This document shows positions 25,061-38,433 of a stretch of DNA of 64,000 nt, in pieces. A program made the translations under genes and the position numbers. Source of the stretch: Zantedeschia hybrid cultivar (taxonomy: Eukaryota; Streptophyta; Magnoliopsida; Alismatales; Araceae). The notes under the pieces are model-generated. The model was not told the DNA's origin and searched no databases. It was given only the letters and a program-made list of their open reading frames with translations. Position 1 is the stretch's first letter; every line of letters begins with the position of its first letter. Location of the stretch: contig JARZZO010000008.1 of assembly GCA_030544215.1 (NCBI GenBank), positions 17,169,114-17,233,113 on the forward strand, read 5' to 3'.

Positions 25061-25620
25061 CTAATCCCTCTCCCCCAAAGCGTCCTGAGGACAGTTTCCT
25101 CTGAAGGGGTAATTAGCCCACAATCAGCTCCCCTTGATTAAGTAGGTAAAGAGGGATTTGCTCGCGGCTGTGAGGGGCAGATCGTGCAGACCTGCTATAA
25201 GTGGGCAGTTGTATCCCGAAAGTTCCACCTAATGGCGTGGAAGCGCTTAGGGTCGCCCCTTGAGGGGGAACCTTCGTTATCACGAGAGGTTGGAGGAAAG
25301 TGGTCTTCAAACACCGGGTCCCCAGTTTCTGTCTAATTGAGTTATTGATACCCGAGGATAAAGAGCAATGAGCATCTTCTCAGATCTCGAGGGGGATTTC
25401 TCTAGATCTCGGAGGGTCTCGGGAACTGCCGTTGGATGCGTAGTTGGGTGATCTGGTGATCTGGACTTAGTGACTTTTGATCCCTGTCTTTGCATGTCGA
25501 TCGGGATACCGAGAACCATGTGTCCCCCTCGCGTTGGCTTCTATAGGCTATGGGCCTTTGGGCTCGTAGGCTAAATGGGCATGTTTGGGCCAGACCAATC
25601 TCCCATCGTCAGTATACTTT
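25061..25620 (-). repeat. Unclassified LTR-like sequence
   Basis: GC-rich block that, read in reverse, starts TGACGATGGGAGATTGGTC near 25610 and continues with GGGCCCAAA-type phrases as in the U3 of several gypsy LTRs. No partner LTR or coding region. Low certainty. Confidence 0.3.
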
Positions 25621-28600
25621 TTAAAATGAACTCATTTATTTTAATAATATATATTCTTAGAAATGTATATTATATTTTAAGTTTTTATTTTATATATTAA
25701 AAAATTAACGTATCTTTCGCAATTTTTTCATGAAATTGTCAGATTTTTGCTGACTTGAGATATTTCCATCAGCCCAATTTTTCCCTAAATCCCAACTTGG
25801 TGACATTGTGTAGGACAAAAGAATGTGAAGATACAAGGAGGCTGCTGGGGCAACGTGCATGGGCCTGAAGGGTGATGCACTTTGTTGTGGTTAGGACGAG
25901 TAGCACTTACAAAAAAATTTAAAAAAAACTTTTTTATGGTCAGTCCCATCATCCCTAACATGTCATCCAATATAATCTCTAATCACACGATTCAAGAATT
26001 TTAAAAAAAAAAATCAAAAAGCAAGTCCCAGTTTATTGGGCTTGGCCCATTAAGATTTTTTCACTGTTTATTAGATTTCGATTTTTTATTTTTAGTTGTT
26101 CAATCAGAGATCAGATTATATGAACATATCAAACATAATGAGACCAACTATATATATATATAATGTTTTTTCTAAGTGCACCCCATGTGGTGGGACAACT
26201 TGTTGCACCACTTGAGTACAATATGGAAAGCCAGAGGGGGGGAGTGGCAAGAGAAAGGTCTACAAAATGAGCTTCCCACCCACCGCTCAATCCCTCACGG
26301 GCGCAATACCACGTTCAAGGCCCACTGGGTGCATGCAGACGGGCCCTTAGGCGTCCCCCAGCTGGGATCTGGGCTTGCAGAAGTGTGTGTAGGTCTGGCC
26401 CATCTGGGCACGCATAGGATCTGGTGTGTCTTCAAACAGTTCAAATCAAATTAAAACGAATCTTTTCGCTTTGGTTCGATTCGCTTTCTGCATGTCACTC
26501 GGCTTAGTTTATGTATTTTTTTTTCTTTTAAACCTGTTGGGGAAATCGAATCCAATTTTGCAGTCGTACGAGTCTTAATGAATTATTTAGTACCATCGAC
26601 AATCCAATCAGAAAGAGGCGAAACACGCACTCCCAGCTAATCCGAGACTGACACATGTTCACATAATTAGGGGCTATTTGTTAACCCTTATTGAATCTCT
26701 AAACTCTGAAGCGGTCAAATCCTACAAATTTTAGACTATTTGCTTCATTGGATTAATGAACATCTGATTCACCCTCTTAAATCTTAAACCCCTCTTAACT
26801 TTTAAGTGAAAGGAAGGCCACCTTTTTATTTTCAAAGGTACGCCTTTGTGGCCTCGAGCTGGCTCCTCTTCCATGGCACGCCGCCCCCCCTCCTTCGACA
26901 CGTAGGCCTGGGCTCGCACACATGCTCATCTTCCTCCGCTCATCCCCTAGTCTCCACTAACCTCCTCTGCTCGGCGCACAAGCCTCCCTCCTCGTTGCTC
27001 CCTCCTCTACTTGGGGCAACTCGCTTCCTGATCCATTCCCCTTCCCTCTGCTTAACGTGTTCTAGGTCACCGGCTATCTCCTTCCTCTCATTGGCTTTGA
27101 CGTACTCTCATCGTCTCAGAGGCTGGTTTGTGATCGTTGGGATGTGAAGAGTGGAGGTTCTGCAACAACGACAAAGGGAAGAGGCAGATTTTGGTATAAA
27201 ACTGTAGAAGTCACCATGTAAAGATGGATCAAACTTCCTTCTCAAGAGTTTTGGACCTATCTAGGTAGGTGTTGAACTAAATATGTACTATTTTTCTTCT
27301 TTAATTTTGATGGGGATCACCATGGCTTGGAGCCAAGGTGTAAGAAGTTAATTGCCTAGGTTCTCGTGGACTTGAAAGATCTTGCACAGAAGGTGTTGTC
27401 TAAATGCTTCAATGGTTTCCAGATGTAATTTTTGCTACATTAAGGTGTTTAAAGACCTTGCTTTGGTACCTATTTGGTGTTAGTTTCTTTGCTTATCACA
27501 TTTTATGTACTCTTGAAAATCTTTTATTAAGTTCTCTTTTTTCACTTGAATTGGGCTGCACGGATGAATGTGGGAGGTAATTAAGAGTGATCGGTGTGGA
27601 ATGCCATATACCATAATAGGATCCATGTTGTGCGTGTTACAGGAGGTGGATGGTGAGAGAAGTAGGTGGGAGGAGGATATTAGACATATGCTAAGATGTT
27701 GGTTATCAAACAAAAATTTACATTAAATCTTAATTGTTTTCAGAAGTTTTTGATGACACAATCAGACGTTAGACTTGAAAAGTGGATTTCAGATATTCCG
27801 ATTAAGCATTATCAAACACAACTTTAGTGTCTGGATAAAACTGTCCACTCGGGGCGCTCTCGTTGGGCTGCGGGATTTCCACCTGTGGGGCGTGGTTCTT
27901 GCAGAGGGGGGGTTTCACAATGGACTGAAAACATCCAGGGTGGTGGATTCGTCACATTGGATAACCCTGCCCAATGTCACTTAATGGTGGCCATTCCTCC
28001 AAATATAATATAGTGGCCAATGTTATTGAACTACGAGATTTCACAAATATAAATAAATCACTTTCCCGCCCTGTCGCCTATCCTGGCTCTCATGAATTTG
28101 AGACAACCACCCAAGGCACCACAACACCATCCAAGTGTCCACCAAGATGACTACCTCCCATAATGCACGTGACAAGATTGGTATCCAAGTCTTGGTAAGA
28201 CTCGACTGGTTCACCGTCCAACTGTTCTATTCTCTTCAGCTTTCAAGTTGCGGTAACCGAGCAGCTCCAAGCTCGGGAGAAATCCACACACGCCCAGGTT
28301 TGAATCTGCAGTAGTGTCATTCAGCTTCTTGCTCAGAGCATGAAGCTGGCAACTGAAAGGTCTTCATAGAGCAATGTCGTCTCCTGCTTCCGCAACTCAA
28401 CCGGAGCTTCAGATTGGGTCTAGACTCTAGACGGCGTAGAATTCGGATTGAGATCGTCTGTTTCATTTCTTCTACATCACTTGTACTCTACCAATTCTAA
28501 TTGATCTAGAATCATTTTTTTCTTTTTTAGGCTCTACTTTCCTCCCACCACAATAACTAAATCAATAAGATGAAATGGAGCACCAATAGTATAGAAAAGG

Positions 28601-30100
28601 TGCAGTATACAATCTCAATCTATAGAACCCAAGGTTGTTGAAGATTTTTCTTATGTTTCACATGTTCCCGTTCTTCCTTGGGCTTCGGCCCAAGAAAAAG
28701 TTCCTGTAGAAGTTTGACTGAAATGCTAACCTCACCCAAAAATTTCCTCTCTTTTCTTATCCTTCTAAAGAGAGAACCATTTTATAAATTCACAGTGAAT
28801 CCCGAAGTTTATAGAATCGGCAGCAGCGCTTGCCAGTCCGATTGACGTCCACTAGGAAGGTTATCAACTGCTTTATTGTTGTCCATTGGATTGACACTGA
28901 TTGCATCTCATTCAAGAAGTGCAGAATCAAATTGAGTTCTATGATAGGCCAGACTCAATGGTTTCGTAATTCAGATCAAAATCAGCTCAAAATTAGCATA
29001 AATCAGGTGATTTCCAATCAGTTCAGGCAGATTGACATATGTAGTAGGGTGTTTGAAAACTTCTTTTTTACCATTTTCTCTCTAAATTTTAAAATTATGA
29101 AGAAGAAAAAGGATAGGTAATATGTTTGGCGAGGTCTTTCCTATTTTCAAGGGACAAGCTTCCTCCTCCATCAACTTCCCCCGAAAACAAAACAATTCTG
29201 CCGGCCTACAATCTCTTTCTGTAATGACATCTCCCTCTGCTTCATCACATTCTCCGGCACCACGATACAAAGATGAAAAGGCACTGTTCACCATTGGATA
29301 GACTGATTTTTAGAACTTTCTTGACTTATGTTTACGTGAGATTTGAACGATGTTATAGCATATGGACCCAATAACTAAAGAAAATAGCGAATTTCAAATC
29401 TCTTATTCATCAAAACATAATGTTTGCCAAACATATTTACTTAATTTTTAAAAATGATGACAATTTTGCAAAACATGTTAGTAAGTAATTTACATCATTT
29501 TTACAAATTATATTAAAAATCGATATGAACCAAAATTTGAAAGTGAGATGGCCTCAAAAAGAAACTGCTCCCAAACACTCTATAAGAGACTCACTTGAGA
29601 GATAGTGGCAAGCTGATCATAATACTTTTCAATGCGGACTGGGGCATCAAAGGCTAGCCCAGCCCATTATACCTAACATGAGGCACGCTATCTATAACTG
29701 ACAATATGTTGAGGTTCGTGTATTTCTCATGGTTTGTCGTATCAAATTGGCTCGCGTCGACTTGGGCGACTCGTACCGTATTAGGGTGAACCCGAGTCGA
29801 TACGACTCGACTGAATCTGCACGATTTAGAAGAACTTTTTCATGCAACACGTGCGAGTCGACACGAGTCGATCCGACTCATACCGGATCATGAAAGATCC
29901 AAATCGGTCCGACTCTTCGAATCAGCGAACCTTAATATTTCTACTATTTCTGCAATTAAAGTATCAGAGGTGTAAGTCATTGAATCCATTTAATAGAATT
30001 TCATGGATGAAATAGACTCTAGAGGTTACCTTGTGGAGCTTTGGAAAGATATGATCGGAAAGAGAGCAAAAGAGCATTTGAAAATAACTTGTTGATTCTT
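25621..30100. other. Gene-poor tract without recognised genes
   Basis: AT-rich sequence with short open frames only. It includes a short TA run near 26148-26162 and a stretch at about 29749-29905 with repeated CGAGTCGA/CGACTCG words flanked by AGGTTCG and CGAACCT, which may be a small MITE. No gene, RNA or complete transposon could be supported. Confidence 0.45.
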
Positions 30101-30162
30101 CCTTTTTGTTTGGACGTTAGGGGCCTGTTTGAAGTAGTTTCCAACCAAAAGCGTTTTTAGGT

Positions 30163-30400
30163 TTTTGTAACTATGAACCCTATTATTTGGGGGAGAGAAC
30201 ATTTGACCTTGAAATTCACTTATTGGCTTTTAAATTTCTGATTCAAAGTCTTCAAGTTGGAGCTTCCTAGTTACTTAGATTTTTGTAACTATGAAGCCTA
30301 TGATTCAGAAGAGAGGACAGTAGACCTCGAAAGTCACTTATTGGCTTTTTAATTTTTAATCAAAGGTTTCAAGTTAGAGCTTCCTACTTACAATTAGAAA
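30163..30400 (+). repeat. Degenerate tandem duplication, period 118 bp
   Basis: TTTTGTAACTATGAA begins at 30163 and 30281; the copies share CACTTATTGGCTTTT and GAGCTTCCTA blocks with considerable divergence. Confidence 0.75.
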
Positions 30401-30925
30401 TGGGGCTGGAAGGAAAGGATTGGCTTATGTGATTGTCTATCACTAGGTCTACTCTTATCTAATGTTTTAAACAGAAAGTAGAAGATAAAAGTGACTGTCA
30501 ATCATAAGTTTTGCAAACCCTCTCCTGAATTTTGTAATATTGGAAGTAGAGCATTATGAGAACAATTTTCAAATCAAGATTTACTAACCTAAATTGACGG
30601 TCGTACGCTACAACATAGGGCATTTAAAGAGTAGGTGATTGATTTTCTCACTACAAGTGCATTACAAGACCTACTATTGGGATCATCAACCCACACGCAC
30701 ACCTTAAATTTTGGGGGCTCACCCTGGTTGCCCCGAGTTAATGGGCCCACTCTGAGTCAAACTCATGTATTTGGCCCACTCCGGGCAGCCTACTTTGCCA
30801 AGACAATTAAAGTTGCTACACATGGCAAGGCCAGCCAACCTGCACTTTCCGCCATTGAGTCAAAAGATACTCTCCTATCCTAATTCTATTTAGGTCCTTT
30901 TTGACCTAAGTGTTAGCGATTTTCA

Positions 30926-31423
30926 TGGGTAGCGCATAAAAATGGCAAGCCGCATTAGTCCCACATCAATTGTAATGAAAATAGACATGTGGTGGTTATA
31001 AGCAGAGGACAACCTCTCTTCCCAACAACAACCATTTTTCAAGAAAAAGAATAAAACCTTACCTCTGCTCTATGCACAATACCTCAGGGAAGACACGTAA
31101 ATTTTTATACATCCACAATGACGTCGTCTGTAAAAACTAAACAAAAAGTCATCAACTTGTCCGAGCATTCCTAACCGGTCTGACCAGTCTAGCGGCTCAA
31201 AAGGGTCCACACACGTCTACCTTCACTGGGAGGCTGTGTAGAAATATAAAAATGCCAAACCGTTTTAGTCCCACATCGGTTGTAGTGAAATTAGGCATGT
31301 GCTTATAAACAGAGCACAACCTTTCTTCCAACGTAGGCCATTTTCTAAGAAAAAAGACAAAATCTCACCTCCACTCTGAAGACAATATCTCAGGAAAGAC
31401 ACGCAAATTTTTACGCATCCACA
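30926..31423 (+). mobile_element. TRIM-like LTR retrotransposon (two short LTRs, no coding region)
   Basis: Two related blocks of about 190 bp (30926-31117 and 31235-31423) share the phrases TTTTAGTCCCACATC, TTATAA with nearby CAG, AGAGGACAACCT-like words and the end CATCCACA. Only about 117 bp separates them. LTR 2 is preceded by a purine-rich CTGGGAGGC that may be a polypurine tract. The GTCCCACATCGG phrase is common in plant TRIM and copia LTRs. No clear primer-binding site or target duplication was found. Confidence 0.6.
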
Positions 31424-31645
31424 CCATACATGATCCAAAATTGAGGGAATGTTACTCATGCCAAACACATAGGTAATCGTCACATCTCAATTTTGAGTTA
31501 TTTAATAGATGGTGATAATATGAGAAGTATCTTAAGTATGAAAACAAATCACCACCCTCAAATAAAGGAGCTATTCTCAACTAATTTTGATGTCAACCCA
31601 CTCACGAAAATGAAATTGCGGGCATGCCAAGTGTATAAAAGCAAT

Positions 31646-32029
31646 GAGTAATACTTGCTACAATGTTCCTACGTGTTGTACAGGGGGCAGCGCGCAAGGG
31701 CACTGCAGTAGTAAACTTCCTCTTCTTCTTCTTCTTTTTTCTTCAGATGAGCCCCAAGGTGCCCTAACTTTCTATACAGTGCAATGCCCGATCGGACAAT
31801 CCCAAAAAGTCTGAAAAATAAAAAATCGAGCTCCAACGAACAGTAAAAAATGTACTTATTGGAACTTAATTTTTTATTTTTCAGATTTTTTTGGATTGTC
31901 CAATCAAACGTTGCATTGTACGGACAGTTAGGACACCTCGGATCCGACCTAAAAAAATAATTTAAAAAATGATTTATCCACTGCAATATCTATATGTGCA
32001 GCACGCAGAGACATCAGCAAGTATTACTC
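31646..32029. mobile_element. Mutator-type MITE with perfect 9-bp target duplication
   Basis: Both ends carry the 14-bp inverted terminal repeat GAGTAATACTTGCT, and similarity continues inwards to about 35 bp. It is flanked on both sides by AAAAGCAAT (31637-31645 and 32030-32038). A 9-bp duplication is the hallmark of Mutator-like elements. At 384 bp with no coding capacity it is non-autonomous. Confidence 0.88.
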
Positions 32030-32039
32030 AAAAGCAATT

Positions 32040-35000
32040 TGTTTTGGGAAACAACTTAGTCATCTCTTTTTGCTTTATTTTCTGCTCCTTCGTTTGTCAC
32101 CACATATATGTGCCAACTGCTTGGAGAAAGAGTATGTGTTGTTCCTCCTGTTTCATTTATGCTTCTATCCATCAACTCCAAGCTTTTGTAAGTGCTTGAA
32201 TGTTTGGGTAGTAGTTTTCAAGTTTGAGAAATACTTGTTGCAATGCTTGAAGGCGTTTTGATTCACGTGGATTGTAATGTCTCAAGTGTAGCTCCCCTTT
32301 AGAGTGTGTATGGACAGGGAACAAGTCATTTTTTATTTTTTATTTTATTGTTGGATTTTTAAAAAAAAATAGAGTATCCAATAAAAAATCGGACAATATA
32401 ACTGGTGAGATTATTTTCTTTTGTGAGGAAAAAGCTAATTTTGAGCATACAAATTGAGACGTGCACAAAAAAGCTTTTTTTTTTTTTTTAATTATACAGC
32501 GAGTGTAGGGCCAATGTGAGTTCACTGGCTATATTCTTTGATTTTACGCTCCAAATAAATTAAAAAATTTTGACAAGAAAATAAAAAAAGAAAACATGAT
32601 GTTCAGCCCTGCTGGGTGGAGCTGAACATTGTTGTTCGAATCTCCAAGATTGGATGGCAGTGCCCAAGGCATTGTAATCCATAGGCATTACAACAAATAT
32701 TTTTCTTCAAGTTTTCCGCACCTTTTTTAGGGTGTGGATGGGCTGGCTTAGACAGACTTGAAAAAGTACTCCACGTCAGCTCAAGGCCACTTTTATGGAG
32801 CCAAGTCTAAGCCCAGCCCACATCCAATAGTTCTCTAATTGGTTGTAAGGGCACTCAGTCTGGTATGGTGTGTGCTTTTTTCATCCGCTGGCCTCAACTA
32901 AAGATAGAGTAATACTTGTTGCAATGTCTAACTGTAATGTAATTGAAACTATTGTCCGATTGTGAGACGGCGCAGGGCCACTACATTGTCCTAGAACAAG
33001 TGCAGCAAAACTTTAAAATCCCAATGATGTTTGATCACGTGATTGCACAACGGTTAGAACAACATTACAAATGGGCATTGCAGCAAAGATGGAAAAGCCA
33101 TCAGCCAAATAATCTAACACGCCATTATATGGGCTAGCCTAAAGTCAGCTAAGTTTTGAAGTTGGATAGCCCAAATTTATATATTGGAGTTGTGCTGTTG
33201 AAATTGAGTTTGGTTAGGTTGGCCACGGGTTGACCTGCCCGACTCTCAACTAATGTTTTCAAAAATCGGATTGGCCATCAAATCGAAGAGGCCTTCTTAT
33301 CTCGATCTATTTTAGACTAATTGGATAAAGTTAGTTTAAATTAGATTACTTCATTTAATTGAACAACATTCAACATATACACAATATGTACAGTTACATT
33401 TATTATTTATCTCAAAACATCTTATCATTAATTCCTATACATTGATTTTAAGTAGTGGCCTTGAAATCAAAATTGAATAATCTTAAATTATATTTTATAA
33501 AATAAAAATATTATACTTGACTTTGAACCGGCTAGTTTTGATGTGAACCGGATTAAACTAACCGGTTTTCAGTTGTTTGCTATGATTTTTTAAACGATGA
33601 GGGTTTTTTGTTGAACCAGACCGAAAAAGTTACTGATTCTGATTTAACCAGTCTATCTGATTTTTAAAACACTGCTCTCAAACGACCAAAAAAGAGCTAT
33701 TTGGTATTGCCTGTGTCAGCTTGCCCTCGAATAGAACTTTATTCTAGAGCCAATGAAAGACTTTGATAACCGGGATCTTGGTCATTTAAGTCTAATCTCA
33801 TCTTACATACGTGTATTTGTTGTAATAGTTGCTTTTTTAAGTCGTAGGCAAACCCACTCCTCCCTCGTAAGTATCAGGCTAGTGTGTGTGTGTCTCTTGG
33901 GGGGTGGGGGGGGGTGGGGGGATGCAAACGGATCGAATACATGCATATCCATATTTGTTTTCATATTTTATATGTGAATAAAAATCCAAATAAGAACAAT
34001 CACCAAACTATAAAATTAATATTCATATTTGTAATAAATGAATTCAAATTTAAATCGGATATAGTAAAAAGTTCGTAAAAAAAAATGGTCTTAAAAGATA
34101 AATTTTTAATGTGTGATCAAAGTTTCAAGAATAAAATCACGTCAAACATATGATTTTCCTTATATTACAAGAATTCATGAATACAAATAATTTACATTGG
34201 AATGCCGATTTTTTAGCATTATATATGATGATATTTTAGAATAAGCATATTTGTATCCATATTTAAAGCGGATGCAAAATATATATCATACTTGATAAAA
34301 TCAAATGTGGACACAAATACGAAACAAATATATTTGTATTTGTTTGCATCTGCATGCATCTTCTAACCCTAAAGTTTCAAATGGGGCTTCAGTCGGGTAA
34401 CGCTGCTTGATTCCGAGTATTGTCTAGCAGCACATTTCGTTGTGTTCCCATTTTGACATTTCATTCTTTTTCATAAAAATGATATAGTAACATCTTTACT
34501 TAATATCATTTTTTTAACATATCCAAGTGACAATCACACATTGAAAGATAAAACTGTAAAAGGTGTGGGACAGTATCACTTCCCTTCAATATATAATTAC
34601 CATTTAAACATGTCCAAAAGTGATATTAAGAAAACGGTGCTACTATATCATTTCTCTTCTTCATCAGGTACCCCACGTCCGCCCAATTAGACACAACATC
34701 CACAAACCAAAATCCAACTGAAGTACTACTGTAAAGGGGTCCAACCAGTTAACCCCGTATCCAAATTACTGTGCTTTAGCAGCAAGGTTTGCTTATTTTG
34801 CTACCGTTCATACGCTTCAAAGTGTTTCCAGTCTTTGTTCTCGCTGTCACTTCTAAGACAAATTTAGATGATAAAGCAGAAGATCTTCTCACTCTCATCT
34901 CGTTCCCATGGCCATTCTGCGGCTGCCCAACCATACTCCAGTGCCAGATGTCGACGAAAGAATGGAGATCAAAATAGACACAATTATCTTGGTCATTGAA

Positions 35001-35726
35001 TCTTTTATTATTATTATTTTTACAAATATGTTATTTTAATTTAGCTATTTACAAATAAATTCTCACAGATCCTTAAATATTGCAAATAAGCTTATGAGAG
35101 TTTACTTATAAGTCACTAAAAAGAAGTATTTATAAAAAAGTTGTGATTGTGAAGGTTTATGTGTAAATAATTAAATTAAGAGAACTTATATTGTAATATT
35201 AGAAGTTTATAGCTAAAAAATAAAAATCCCATACCTTTGATGTTCGTCACATGTGTCAATTTCCACCGCATCAGAATCAATGGAAAAAGTTAAATGATCA
35301 AAAGTCCTAATCATATCCCAATGAAAGAGAAACAACTGGATCTCCCAAGAACGCGGTTGGTTGTACATGCACCCACGTCAGTACCACCCACCGCATCTGA
35401 CGCTACGTGCCAGGTGCCGGGTCCGGGCTTTACCCGACCGGCCAGTTGATCGAACCGTCTCGAGTCGTGGGAGCGTGACCTGGCGCGTCGATGTCGGACA
35501 CATGGCGAAATGGCTACACGCCACCTGCCAACACCATCTTATCGTCGGGCTCTGTTTGCGCTCCCTCACGTGATCGCCGGCGTCGTATCCCGCAGCGCCG
35601 GCTGTGCTGGTTGTTAGGACTGTCCCAGTCCACTTGAGGAGCGCCACAAGGGCCGTCGGCATCAGGCGCTCGTGCTTCTGGACACGCGTGGAAGAGACGA
35701 CAAAAGTTGTGGTTGCATAAATGATT
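32040..35726. other. Gene-poor tract without recognised genes
   Basis: AT-rich sequence. GAGTAATACTTGTTGC at about 32906 resembles the Mutator-type terminus of 31646 but has no partner, so it may be a truncated relative. Otherwise only short open frames without motifs. Confidence 0.45.
33899..33921 (+). repeat. G-rich run at one end of a possible hAT-like MITE
   Basis: Six, nine and six G residues separated by single T, preceded by a (GT)n run. It could form a G-quadruplex. It abuts GATGCAAACGGAT, while GATGCAAACAAATA occurs in inverted orientation near 34345-34360 before CTAACCCTA, suggesting a MITE whose left terminus was replaced by the G expansion. Confidence 0.55.
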
Positions 35727-36064
35727 GAGTAATAGTGCTGCACTAGATGCAATTATAAAAAATAATTTTTAGAAAATAATTTTTTTTAGAGCTGGTCCCA
35801 TCACATCTGATATGTTCGTGCAATTCGATCTTTGATCAGATGACTCAAAATTTTAAAGTGTAAAAAAATAACATCATTTTATATGGGTGTTGTCTTATTA
35901 AGGATTTTTTCCTGTTCATTAGAGCTTGATTTCTATTTTTTTAATTATTTTTTAATTCATTCAGTCCAAAATTGAGCTGTAGAGACATGAGACATAGCGG
36001 ACCGATCTTAATTATTTTTTTTGAGTTGCACCCCGGTGCAACTGCAGTGTAGCAAGACTTATTC
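35727..36064. mobile_element. Mutator-type MITE, relative of 31646-32029
   Basis: The left end GAGTAATAGTGCTGCACT and right end (complement) GAATAAGTCTTGCTACACT are imperfect inverted repeats resembling the 31646 element. Flanks TAAATGATT and TAGGTGATT (9 bp) agree at seven of nine positions. Non-coding, AT-rich interior. Confidence 0.65.
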
Positions 36065-37994
36065 TAGGTGATTATAGTAGGTTCTCTATTTTTGTTATTT
36101 TATGCGACATCATCCTTTTCCTATGAGTTTGGTAAAAAATTCGCACTTAACATGCATCGGTTATCTGATCAAGACCCTCCAAGATAAGTATAGTGAAGTG
36201 ACAAAAAAATGGACCACTATTAATTGCATCCCTTGATAGTAAATAGAATAAAATGAGCTGGTTTGCTTTGGATGTTACATAATTTCTTGATAAAAAAATT
36301 TTATCTAATAATAAAAAAGCAGGATTTGATGCACCACACTAGGTGGAGCATGTTTCACCGTGCATCCTATAATGTCGAGTTGAACTATGCATGATTCGAG
36401 GTGTTAGATTACATATACAACGTGATTTTTTTTTTCTCTTCTTTTGACAACGGAACTAAGTGAACAATATAGAAATTGAACTTGAATGGTCTCAAGCTTA
36501 ACAATGTCCTTTCCTTTTTCTTTTTTTTTTGCTACATTGACTTGGTATCGAAGACCATCTACGTTTGAAGCAATATTCATTTTTGTTTCATTCATAAGAT
36601 ATATATATATATATACATATATGTTTATATTTATCCATCATCCTGACAAAGATTCAATGGATATCATGAAATGAAATTAGAAGATGCGTTCACGTGTCAA
36701 CTAACAAACACACAGCGTTTTGTTGAGTCATCTTACACAGCTTTTGTTGGTGTCTCATCTAATAGAATGTAGAGCGTGTTTGACAAAATTTTCACTTAAA
36801 AATTACTTTTGACTTCCACTTCTTATATAGAATAAGTTGAAGAAAATATGTTATAATTAATTTTGATTTGTTACAAAAGTCAACTTTTTCATAATAATCT
36901 CATTTTTTTTCTAATCTTAGAAGTTTCTCTTTTGTAATTTTTGGTTGGAAGTCAAAACACAAAGAAAATACTACATAAATAGTTTTCAAGATCTAATGAC
37001 TTCCATAAAATATAATTAATAAAAATGTAAAAATACTTTCAAATGAAAATTACGCCAAACACGACAATAAAATAGTAATATCATTTTAGTGCCTCAATTC
37101 ATGTCAACATACTTCCTACATCTTTTCTAAGCATCTGAATGTGCTGCGTTTCAATATTATTAGGCATGTTGGTCCATGTGCATGCTGTTCGATGGCCTAG
37201 ACTGGCAAAGCAAATGATGTACATGTTGATGTGCCGAAAATAAGCTGTGTATCTGTTGATATTATGAAAAGATATGCCTATGTATCATTGGGACCCTCCA
37301 CTCGGAGGGTCACACCTTGACATTTGGAGTGTTATAAGAAAACTACACGGTAAACAAGGAGACAAGTTATCGGTTCCATCAGTAGGATCCACACCTGCCA
37401 TTCTTCAGTGGTGTTCCAACAAGTCAGGCCATCTACAACAGTATATCACGTGTAAATGTTTCCGACGGACCACTATACTGGGTGCAGCGGGCAGGATTTG
37501 GCTTTTAATTTTTTAGAATTTTTTTAATCATCTAATCGGAGATTGAATTATATTGACTCGGATGATGAGATCTATTATAAAAGATTTTAAAAATAAAAAA
37601 TAAAAAAATTAGATTACACTGCATAGGATGCAGCAAATATTTCTCTAAACATATATACATCCGATTCTCTTGATCAAAATGTGTTTCTATTATGATAATC
37701 ATATAAAGTAAGAATAAATTAATCATTTCACTAAACGAATATAAATATGAGACCTAATTATTCTTATCCATGTGAGTGAGAAAAAACTCTCATCTATAAA
37801 ATGTGATTCATAGAATCTCTTCTTTATAGACTCACCTATATATTATTCTTAGAACTAGCACTTTGTATAAAATTTATACATTGAAGACAATTATGTGGGA
37901 AATGGAGGCAACTGGTGTTGACCTGGATAGACAAAACCCATAACTACTCCCATAACCACTCTCTTCATGATGTGCAGTCCTTTCTTTTAGAAAA
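36065..37994. other. Gene-poor tract without recognised genes
   Basis: AT-rich with a TA-rich microsatellite near 36598-36622. GCTGCATCC- and GTGCAGC-type words near 37483 and 37640 hint at further decayed MITEs, but no complete element can be closed. Confidence 0.4.
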
Positions 37995-38433
37995 GAAAAA
38001 TATTTGTTGCACCACGTTGGATGCAACAAGCATGATGTGAAACGTGTTCCCCAACTTAAAGACGTCACATACGCGCCTCTCATGTGCCCTTGCAGCACCG
38101 ACGTCAGCGGGTGTCAGTGTACAATGGGCGCCTTTGAATATTTTTTTTGCTTACGCCTGTATATATGTTGTCGGAAGCATATATGTGCTCTCAAAGTATG
38201 TACAAAGTTAGAGCATGCAGCGTATATTGGGTATCATGCTCCTAAAACTTTATACATGCTCCAAAGAGCATGTATATGCCTTTTAGGTGTAAGTAAAAAA
38301 AATTTAAGAACACCATATGCATTGACGTTGATACTGCAGACGCACATGGAAGACATGTACGCGACGTCTTTATATTAGGGGATGTGTTCCACGTCATCTC
38401 TGCTGCATCCAACATGGTGAACAAGTATTTCCT
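37995..38433. mobile_element. Mutator-type MITE, third copy of the family
   Basis: The left end (GAAAAATATTTGTTGCACC then ACGTTGGATGCA) is mirrored at the right by GGAAATACTTGTTCACC then ATGTTGGATGCA in complement. Flanking 9-mers TTTAGAAAA and TTCAGAAAA differ at one position. Non-coding. Confidence 0.65.

Noticed and set aside
25895..26220. Possible further Mutator-type MITE
   Set aside because: AT-rich interior resembles the family, but ends do not pair convincingly and no 9-bp duplication was found.
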